From the NCBI GenBank assembly GCA_018609935.1, contig JAHENH010000148.1, positions 1 through 23,359 of the forward strand: DNA of 23,359 bases. The letters run 5' to 3'. This document shows, piece by piece, positions 17,247 to 23,359 of the stretch. A program made the position numbers and the translations under genes. Each line of letters opens with the position of its first letter. The first letter of the stretch is position 1. Source of the stretch: Halobacteriales archaeon (GTDB taxonomy: Archaea; Halobacteriota; Halobacteria; Halorutilales; JAHENH01). Below the pieces are notes generated by a model, which saw nothing but the letters and a program-made list of their open reading frames with translations, had not been told where the DNA came from and did not search any database.

Positions 17247-17747
17247 ATGTCAATTAATGATTATGTTGCAAGTTTTTCTGTTATTCTATTCTAGGTAACT
17301 CTATTCATCTTTTCTCTGTCTTCATTGATATTTTTCAATCATATATTCAAGAGCAAATTTTTGAAGAATTTTTATTTTGCTGTTTTAGGTATAATGAGCT
17401 TATTAGTAGTCTTGACTTTTCTTAATTATCCCATACATACAATAGAATTATCTATAATAGAAGAGCGAAAATTCGAAAAATTACTTTCAAAATATTTAGA
17501 TGAAGGTATTCCTGGGACTTCAGCAGCTCTCCTTGTTTTAATTATAACTGATTTAAATAGAACCCCGGAATCATTTCTTATAGGAGCACAATTCTTTATC
17601 AAAATAATTTACCTAACCACAGTTTTCTTGTTTCTTTTCTTTCTTTATATTACAGTTAAATATACCATCATAGAAGACGACAGACTTAACAATTTCTTAT
17701 CTAAAATAGAAAAAAGCAAGAAATACATCACACCTCCTAACGATTAA
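17247..17747 (+). CDS. Small hypothetical membrane protein, one in-frame TAG near the N-terminus
   Basis: The secure part (17325-17747) has about 140 residues with hydrophobic segments around FYFAVLGIMSLLVVLTFL and FFIKIIYLTTVFLFLFFLYI, with a cytoplasm-like tail rich in lysine. Upstream in the same frame, ATG 17247 starts MSINDYVASFSVILF, then TAG (17292-17294), then VTLFIFSLSSLIFFN. Read through, this makes one ordinary first membrane segment; a start at TTG 17325 would lose it. However, a TATA-like tract at 17231-17240 lies too close to ATG 17247, so the longer form is not certain. No family recognised. After the TAA at 17745, frame +1 stays open to 17889 (RFSLTNLQKYSRLFSLDTSN), perhaps a frameshifted tail. 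Confidence 0.45.
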
Positions 17748-17935
17748 TAAGAATAGATTCAGTTTAACTAACCTACAAAAGTATTCCAGATTATTTTCTC
17801 TTGATACTTCAAATGAAGGAAAGGTAATAGCAAGCTATATCACGAAGCAGTCTTCCAAAGTTAATCTAGTATTCGGATGCTATATTTAATTAAAGATCTA
17901 TTTTTAGTAACCTTGGGATGAAATAAAGGTTTTTA

Positions 17936-18293
17936 TTATTTCTTTTGTCTTTTTTGGATTGCTGATTTCAGTTTTTTTCGTTGTTTTGAGCCAAGAAAGA
18001 TGTGTTTTCCGTTTTTTAGTTTGATTTCTAGGCCTTTTCCACTGTAGAGTCTGTATACTTTGTTTCCTTTGAAGGATGTTCGTAGACCCCAATGCTAACC
18101 CCCATATCTACTAAAAGAATATGAACCCACACACATCCTCGATATCACTGAAAAGTATAGTCTGGAAAGAACGCTGTATATGCTTAAACTTGACATAAAC
18201 GCCGTCGTCTCTGACTTCGATTATAAGTTTTAGAAACCAGAACCTTTCAACCACCTCACGAAAAACACGACCACCCCTATTGGAAGAACTCAT
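17936..18293 (-). pseudogene. PH-like domain protein remnant: frameshift and in-frame TAG
   Basis: The first frame starts at ATG 18293 and reads IIEVRDDGVYVKFKHIQRSF then ILFSDIED before losing frame near the CCC at 18126-18128. Dropping one base there continues SYSFSRYGG, then TAG at 18095-18097, then HWGLRTSFKGNKVYRLYSG and GLEIKLKNGKHIFLGS, ending in TAA at 17936-17938. The order E-V-R-D-D-G, then a YGG/WG-R turn, then G-x-E-I-x-L-K-N-G-K-x-x-x-L-G-S, is typical of small PH-like (bPH) domains of membrane proteins. The usual two N-terminal membrane segments are missing, so the gene looks truncated. Function unknown. Confidence 0.45.
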
Positions 18294-18567
18294 ATATAAA
18301 TGGTTTTACCAAAAGGAAACTGGTAAAGATTACCTTATACCAAGATACCTAATTTTATAATACACTTTTTCAAAATTTCTACCTAAAATCGAAAAATCAG
18401 GTGGTTCAAACCTAGACTTATATAAAAGTTCTATACCCATTTTTCCTTAAAAACTCAAAAGATGGGGGGGAGAGAAGAGGTTTACTTGAAAGAAGGTAGT
18501 AAAATGGTTTATAGGATGGTCCTAAAAAGGAAACAAATTATTTTTTCTTAGTTAGTTATCAAGTTTA
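18294..18567 (+). other. Intergenic stretch with a TATA box and a very short open frame
   Basis: A good TATA box, TTATATAAAAG at about 18419-18429, lies 30-odd bases before ATG 18462, which opens a 29-codon frame (GGREEVYLKEGSKMVYRMVL...) ending at TAG 18549-18551, or 17 codons later at TAA if TAG is read. The start codon is followed by seven G. It may be a small peptide gene or a remnant; I recognise nothing. Confidence 0.25.
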
Positions 18568-18948
18568 TCAGCAGAATCTTTCTATTCTGTTATTGTAGTT
18601 GTTAATTGCATATATTATGTCTATCGATTTTTCCTTATCTGAGATCTCCTTTAATATCTTCCGTTCTTCCAAACCTATAAGTGGAGACACTTGAAGAAGT
18701 GAAACAGATTCTCCTTTCTGATATTGTTTGAACTTCTCCCTACTATTATATATGTCATTTTTCACTAACTTTTCAAATGTTTTATAATTTCCACGTAAAT
18801 TCTCACTACTCTCACTGCCTAACATGAATTCGTCAGAATCTTTAATTTTTTCTACGCCTTTTACGTCTTCCCCTTCTTCAAAAATTTTGTTGAATTTTTC
18901 TACTAAGTCTTCAACTCTATTTTTAAATTCATCGCTTTGTGGTTTCAA
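18568..18948 (-). CDS. Hypothetical charged helical protein
   Basis: The 126-residue frame uses TTG at 18948, chosen because a strong Shine-Dalgarno GGAGAGG sits eight bases upstream (18957-18963). It is rich in K and E (FKNRVEDLVEKFNKIFEEG, LEERKILKEISDKEKSIDI), probably helical, soluble and without a recognised domain. It directly follows the P-loop ATPase fragment, with a spacing that suggests one transcription unit. It could be the remainder of that ATPase or an independent partner. It ends in TGA. Confidence 0.5.
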   Translation of the reverse strand: MKPQSDEFKNRVEDLVEKFNKIFEEGEDVKGVEKIKDSDEFMLGSESSENLRGNYKTFEKLVKNDIYNSREKFKQYQKGESVSLLQVSPLIGLEERKILKEISDKEKSIDIIYAINNYNNRIERFC

Positions 18949-18976
18949 ATATTTTTCCTCTCCTTTTTTTCTTAAT

Positions 18977-19281
18977 TTAATCTACAGAATTTGAAACATT
19001 AGTTTCAATAGTAGTTTTTTTACGGTAAACTCTATTTTTTCCACTACCAGAATATCTATAAGATAAAGTAGGCGGATCTCCATGTATTTCCGATATAAAA
19101 TCTGATCTTTTTTCTCAGAAAATATAGGATTATTCCCTCCAAAAATTAAGTAAAGAGCCTCAAGAATTGAAGATTTTCCCGCATTATTTCTCCCTAGTAA
19201 TACCCTAAAATTAGATAGTTCTAACTTATCCTCACATTCTTTTATACCTATAAAGTTTTTGAGTTTATCTATCTTTTTATC
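18977..19281 (-). pseudogene. N-terminal fragment of a RecF/SMC/OLD-type P-loop ATPase, frameshifted
   Basis: Sense-strand translation gives KIDKLKNFIGIKECEDKLEL, then FRVLLGRNNAGKSSILEALY with a complete Walker A (GRNNAGKS), then LIFGGNNPIFSEK. This is the start of SMC-like ATPases of the RecF/OLD/AAA_15 type. The frame is lost in the six-A run (sense) at 19108-19113; one added A continues RSDFISEIHGDPPTLSYRY, GSGKNRVYRKKTTIE and ends in TAA at 18977-18979. No ATG, GTG or TTG start is visible before the domain. Walker B and the rest of the 400-600-residue protein are missing. It is therefore a truncated relic downstream of the recombinase. Confidence 0.6.
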
Positions 19282-20121
19282 TGAACCTGTGTTTTTTTTG
19301 GTTTAATTTCCTTATTTTTTGTTGAGGTTTCTTGTAGAGTTCGTCATCCAGTATTTTTAGGTTTTTATCTTCTACTACTAGTTTTCCATTGTTTATTTCT
19401 TTAGTTTTTCGCCTTCGACTGTAGGTTTTCCTATATATACTGGATTTGATAGTATCCCCCTTGATTTCATAGTAGCTGAATTCGATTGAATCATAGTTGT
19501 TTTCTATGAATTCCTGTGTGTCTTTATATGCTCTCTTAGATTCAGCTTTTTTAACGAAATACCGGAATATTTCTTTTATTATCTCTTTTTCATGTGGATC
19601 CGTTTTTATCCAGTCATTGTCTTTATCTTTATATCCAATTGGTGACTTATCGTAGAATGCAGACCAATTTTTGTTTTTAAATGACTTGATTTTGTTTTCT
19701 AGTACTGTTTTCCCTCTTTTTTGATTGTTTATATCAGCCATTATTGTTTTAAGAGCTGTATTAGTGAGTCCTTCCATTATGTCTAAGTTAATCTTTTCCT
19801 GCTTGGTCAATATCTATACATCCCAGCTATTTTGTAGTATATGTATTAGGTATAATGTTTCAGGTTCGTTTCTACCAATTCTATCTATCGAATATACTAA
19901 TAGATGGTTAATTTCTATATTTTTTGCTTTATCTATAACCTTTTTTATGCCTTTTCTATAGAAGTTTTCCCACTTTCCCCCTCGTCTTTGATTGGACCAG
20001 ATACTAGCTCTATATTTTCTCTATTAGCTATCTTTTTACATGCTTCAACTTGATTTTCTATACTATAGCCTTCCTAAGCCTGTATATCCGTACTTACACT
20101 AACATAGATTATACCTTTATC
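19277..20121 (-). pseudogene. Serine recombinase (resolvase + Recombinase domain): two in-frame TAGs, one frameshift
   Basis: The N-terminal catalytic domain reads IIYVSVSTDIQA, TAG (20074-20076), EGYSIENQVEACKKIANREN, then SGPIKDEGESGKTSIEK. The family normally has DEQA-x-EGYSI at the TAG. A missing A in the sense A4 run at 19952-19955 breaks the frame; adding it continues GIKKVIDKAKNIEINHLLVY, SIDRIGRN (conserved DRxxRN) and QNSWDV, TAG (19814-19816), ILTKQEKINLD. The C-terminal Recombinase domain (about 19277-19740) follows with NWSAFYDKSPIGYK and HEKEIIKEIFRYF, ending in TAA. The catalytic serine (VST) is kept, but the arginine normally two residues before it (Y-x-R-V-S) is serine. Such enzymes integrate or invert DNA. 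No attachment sites were found. No normal start is seen. Confidence 0.7.
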
Positions 20122-20322
20122 CTTTTCTTCTTCACCTCTATCATTGTCGTCTACTTTTAAAGGAGCTATTCCTGCAAGAGCTATAATATGTATTAAATAG
20201 ATATCTCCAAAGACAGCTATGTATGATACTAGTATGCCTACAACCAATTGTTCCACGTCAACGTATGATCTTAATATGCCTTGTACATAATTTATATATC
20301 CATGTATGATATGGTCTGCCAA
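20122..20322 (-). other. Open in-frame extension upstream of the recombinase, membrane-like
   Basis: The recombinase frame stays open for 67 codons upstream to a TTG at 20320-20322. It would encode a hydrophobic stretch (LVVGILVSYIAVFGDIYLIH, IIALAGIAP) and an acidic linker, DDNDRGEEEKDKG. A membrane segment in front of a resolvase would be odd; it may be a separate small gene that lost its stop or a chance frame. A small hairpin GTCTG-CCAA-CAGAC (20314-20327) covers the TTG. Confidence 0.25.
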
Positions 20323-20407
20323 CAGACAAAAAACATAAATAAATATTTTAAAAATGAGGTTTTTTGCTGTAAGTTAAATATATCTTTAGCTTTTTTTAAA
20401 TATAAGT

Positions 20408-22879
20408 TTAAAATGAGGATAATATTTTTTTGGTTTTATTTTTGTATTTATGCCATATTACAAGTGTTGGTGGTAAGACAACTATAGATGATAGATATGA
20501 ATAAAATATGCTCAGTCCTACAAGTATTCCGAACTGTCCTAGTATTGGTGTTATGGCAAACACTAAAACTCCAATACCTGTTACTGTTGTAAGCATACTT
20601 CCTGTAAGTGCACCACCTGTCCCTCTTACGGTAGGATAAAGAGCCTCAAATGGATCTCCCCTGTATTCGTCTGCAAATCTATGCGTAAGATGTGCAGAAT
20701 AATCTACTCCTAACCCTATAGATATGGATAGAATTGTACCAGATAAGGCATTAAATGGTATTTCAAAATATCGCATTGTAGCTACAATCAAAGCCACAGT
20801 TACAACAATAGGTACTATATTTACTATTCCTAAGCCCATTTCACCCTCTAAAATCCTGTATATAATTATAAGAAATATACTTGTTATTATAAGTGCTATA
20901 GTTAAACTGTAGACCGCAGAACTAAATATAGCATCTGATACATCTTTAAATATAACTATCTGTCCTGTAGCTACAGAATTAAACCTATATTTGTTAGCTA
21001 GATCTTTTGCATCCTCTACAACAACATCTTGAGACTCATCGTTTTCTACAGAATAAATTATCCTAGAACTTCTAAAATCCGAGGTTATATAGTTTAAAGC
21101 CTGATTACGTACCGGAGAAGAAAGAAGATGATTATATATTTTTTCTAGATTATGGTCTGGAACACCATTCGAGTTCAAGTCATTTGATTCAACAAGACTT
21201 TCGAACTCAGATGATCTTGAAGCATATGAATTTATAACATCCAATATACTTTCAGATTGGGCTCTACCGTCTTGCCCTCTAATAAATGAATTCGGTGGAT
21301 TATTTCCAACTCTATATATGGTTTCTAGGGATCCGGATCTACGCATAGCCCCCTCTATATATATTTCTACTTGATCTGTTTCCCCTGTAGCAAATTTATC
21401 TTCTAAAAAATTAATAGTTTCCGTACTTGTATATTCACTTGGCTTAAAAGGTTCTGGTAAATTCCTAATAACTGGTGAGACATCCTCAGGCGGTAAGAAG
21501 TCTTCTTGACTGAAACTTGTTCCAACTCCACCACCATAATACCCCAGAAACCCTGTAAATAAGACAAGAAACATCAAAAAAAGCCTTGGTGCTTTTTCAC
21601 CAACTTTTACACCAATAGGTAATATTTTTCCAAGAATAGAGTCCTCAGACCCAAGAGGTTTGTTTCCGAACTCAGGAAAACTTATATTACTTCTAACATT
21701 GTCAGCATATACTTTAGCTGCAGGCAAAAAGATACCAAATATTAAAAATGTGAATATTATACCTATAGATGCTATAAGGCCAAAATCGCGGATAGGAGGT
21801 AGAGCGCTTATTAGATTAGAAGAAAAACCAATTACAGTAGTAAACGTAACAATAAAGAATGCTACAAGTAGCTGGTCTGTAGCAATCCGCATAGATTTAC
21901 TTATTGGTTTTTGTAGAATTCTTTCTTCTCTATATCTATTTATTGCATGAATTCCAAAATCTATACCAACAGCAAGTAGTAATGGAGGTACAGCTATCAG
22001 CATCTGTGTAAAAGGAATTTCTGCAAGACCCATAAAACCAAAGGTCCAAATTATAGCCATAGCCAATGATATTATACCGAGAATGAGATCTATAGGGTCT
22101 CTATATGCAACAATCAAAAAAATTAAAATTAGTAATGAAGCTGCTGGTACGACTATAATTAAAGAATCCATAATAACATTTGAAAATTCATTTGAAATAA
22201 TACCAGAGCCAAAAACAATAATGTCTCCGTCAACTGAATTAACTATATTTTGGATTCTTAGCTGTATCTCAGCCATAGGACTACCTCCCCCCGTTCCAGC
22301 CCCTGATTCTTCAAATGGTAGTGAGTGTTCTACTACACTTAATGTAGCTGTCGCATAAACACTTCTTAAGTTAAAATCATCACTTAAAAGATTATTTGTC
22401 TGTGGATTCTCTCTTAAAGCTCGACGTGCAACTGTTTTAAGTCTAGATTGAGGGGTATTTTCTACAGAATTTATCTGTTGTTCTAATGTTTCAGCGTTTG
22501 GATCTAACTTTCTTGCTATTATTTGTGCTATACTTGAACTACTAGAAATATCTAGTTCTTCCTTGTCTCGAATTCTTTTCTGTACTCTAAGCATCCTTAG
22601 AATACTTTTTTTAGATAATACGTTCTGACTTGACTGAATCAACTGTGTAGTTTGTGTATCTGATCTAAATGATGTCTGCTCAAATTTATCCTGTATTTGC
22701 TCCCATGCATCCTGGGAAGGAAATTCTTCTGTAAACTGTTCAGTACCTGTTTCAGTTCCAACTCCTCCAAATCCAAGTAAAAAAATTAATGTAAAAAATA
22801 AAAATACACCTATAACTACTTTGGGTTTGTTTACGATCCAATTATCGACTGTATCAATGTATTTTTGGTAGTCTACCAT
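20408..22879 (-). CDS. RND superfamily exporter, HAE3/MMPL type
   Basis: The 823-residue membrane protein has the internal duplication of RND transporters. Each half has one membrane helix, a large exterior loop and a block of about five helices. Half one: WIVNKPKVVIGVFLFFTLIF, loop, then IIVVPAASLLILIFLIVAYR and AVGIDFGIHAINRYREE. Half two starts near APRLFLMFLVLFTGFLGYYG, with a second loop and ISIGLGVDYSAHLTHRFADE. The GIDFGIH and GVDYSAH motifs are the usual helix-4 signature. This family (COG1033) in euryarchaea is thought to export lipids or hydrophobic compounds; the cargo is unknown. It starts 13 bases after the stop of the extracellular protein gene at 22893, so they are probably one operon. 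It ends in TAA. Confidence 0.88.
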   Translation of the reverse strand: MVDYQKYIDTVDNWIVNKPKVVIGVFLFFTLIFLLGFGGVGTETGTEQFTEEFPSQDAWEQIQDKFEQTSFRSDTQTTQLIQSSQNVLSKKSILRMLRVQKRIRDKEELDISSSSSIAQIIARKLDPNAETLEQQINSVENTPQSRLKTVARRALRENPQTNNLLSDDFNLRSVYATATLSVVEHSLPFEESGAGTGGGSPMAEIQLRIQNIVNSVDGDIIVFGSGIISNEFSNVIMDSLIIVVPAASLLILIFLIVAYRDPIDLILGIISLAMAIIWTFGFMGLAEIPFTQMLIAVPPLLLAVGIDFGIHAINRYREERILQKPISKSMRIATDQLLVAFFIVTFTTVIGFSSNLISALPPIRDFGLIASIGIIFTFLIFGIFLPAAKVYADNVRSNISFPEFGNKPLGSEDSILGKILPIGVKVGEKAPRLFLMFLVLFTGFLGYYGGGVGTSFSQEDFLPPEDVSPVIRNLPEPFKPSEYTSTETINFLEDKFATGETDQVEIYIEGAMRRSGSLETIYRVGNNPPNSFIRGQDGRAQSESILDVINSYASRSSEFESLVESNDLNSNGVPDHNLEKIYNHLLSSPVRNQALNYITSDFRSSRIIYSVENDESQDVVVEDAKDLANKYRFNSVATGQIVIFKDVSDAIFSSAVYSLTIALIITSIFLIIIYRILEGEMGLGIVNIVPIVVTVALIVATMRYFEIPFNALSGTILSISIGLGVDYSAHLTHRFADEYRGDPFEALYPTVRGTGGALTGSMLTTVTGIGVLVFAITPILGQFGILVGLSIFYSYLSSIVVLPPTLVIWHKYKNKTKKILSSF

Positions 22880-22892
22880 CCTATTTTAGGTT

Positions 22893-23359
22893 TCAGCTAC
22901 GTCTTCTATACCAAACAAATATTCCAGCCACACTTATTATTAATATTGCTATAATAGGTAAAGGAAAACCTCTACCATTTCCTGAAACTATATTTATTGG
23001 TATATTATAGGTATCAGATATTCTTGTATCTCCATCAGGTTTTTCATACTGGAAATCTATATCTACCGGATATATTTTGTTTATACTACTTGAAGCGGCG
23101 GAAATACCAAAAGTTATAGTTTCAGTTTCTCCTGGCTCTAAAGTTGAAATAAATGCTTCATCATCTCCACTACTTAACGGATCATTAAAGAATGCCTTTG
23201 CACTTATATCTCTTAATGTCATATTTGCATTGTTCTCAACTCTTAAAGAAAACAATGAACTGGATCCGGATTCTATTGTATTATTTATAGGGGTTAGTAT
23301 GAATTCATTCCGTTTTTCACCAATCTTTATCCTTTGTTTTAAAAGGTTAGATTGTGTCG
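22893..23359 (-). CDS. COG1361-type extracellular NEW3-like protein, C-terminal part (runs off right edge)
   Basis: I extended the frame upstream to the window edge: all 155 codons are open, so the apparent start near 23255 (a TTG) is internal. The visible part is a beta-sandwich domain of the NEW3/COG1361 kind (SLFSLRVENNANMTLRD, LEPGETETITFGISA, YPVDIDFQYEKPDGD) followed by one membrane helix, GFPLPIIAILIISVAGIFVW, and a short positive end YRRRS. It is a C-terminally anchored exterior protein. Genes of this type are often beside RND exporters in archaea and probably work with them outside the membrane. It ends in TGA. Confidence 0.75.
   Translation of the reverse strand, partial: TQSNLLKQRIKIGEKRNEFILTPINNTIESGSSSLFSLRVENNANMTLRDISAKAFFNDPLSSGDDEAFISTLEPGETETITFGISAASSSINKIYPVDIDFQYEKPDGDTRISDTYNIPINIVSGNGRGFPLPIIAILIISVAGIFVWYRRRS

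Noticed and set aside
18982..18999. ATG 18999 followed by five codons and TAG, in frame with the charged hypothetical protein
   Set aside because: The short stretch overlaps the end of the ATPase fragment and the protein has a perfect GGAGAGG ribosome binding site for TTG 18948, so the TAG is probably outside the gene.
20281..20487. Plus-strand 68-codon frame downstream of the RND gene
   Set aside because: It overlaps the end of the RND exporter gene antisense and has only AT-rich composition without motifs.

Overview
The window is AT-rich archaeal DNA in two parts: a well-kept metabolic operon with a DNA-repair pair and an envelope transporter, and a decaying accessory region. Archaeal signs are an F420-type luciferase-like oxidoreductase, Hdr/Kor subunits, TATA boxes about 25 bases before several starts (leaderless or short-leader mRNAs), and GAGGTGAT-type ribosome binding sites inside the operon. 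Many proteins are rather acidic, which would suit a salt-adapted euryarchaeon. With the TAG evidence below, a pyrrolysine-using, methanogen-related lineage is plausible, but the window does not prove it.

Layout. 1-738 (minus): the N-terminal 246 codons of an F420/LLM oxidoreductase. 923-1572 (plus): a RecB/Cas4-like nuclease with one frameshift in an A run. 1897-11303 (plus): a tight eight-gene operon, korDABC, then a giant HdrA (QmoA-like half + complete HdrA + MvhD), an HdrC-HdrB fusion, and etfA-etfB. Start and stop codons mostly overlap. It looks like one electron-transfer module joining a 2-oxoacid:ferredoxin oxidoreductase to a heterodisulfide-reductase-type bifurcation core and an electron-transfer flavoprotein. 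It ends at a GC-rich palindrome. 11671-12159 (plus): a hypothetical gene cut by an in-frame TAA. 12222-16019 (minus): an MrfB-like RNase H exonuclease followed by an MrfA-like DEAD/DUF1998 helicase. 16248-20322: an accessory island with a HEPN-like gene, a small membrane protein, a PH-like remnant, a P-loop ATPase fragment and a serine recombinase. 20408-23359 (minus): the C-terminus of an extracellular COG1361-type protein followed by an HAE3-family RND exporter.

Main observation. Several accessory genes, and the otherwise intact mrfB-like gene, are interrupted in frame only by TAG: 15600-15602, 16607-16609, 17292-17294, 18095-18097, 19814-19816 and 20074-20076. Family-typical sequence continues on both sides in the best cases. 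Almost every confidently bounded gene ends in TAA or TGA. This is what is expected if TAG is read as an amino acid, most likely pyrrolysine. The same island also has single-base indels in homopolymers, so true gene decay or base-calling error competes with, or adds to, recoding.
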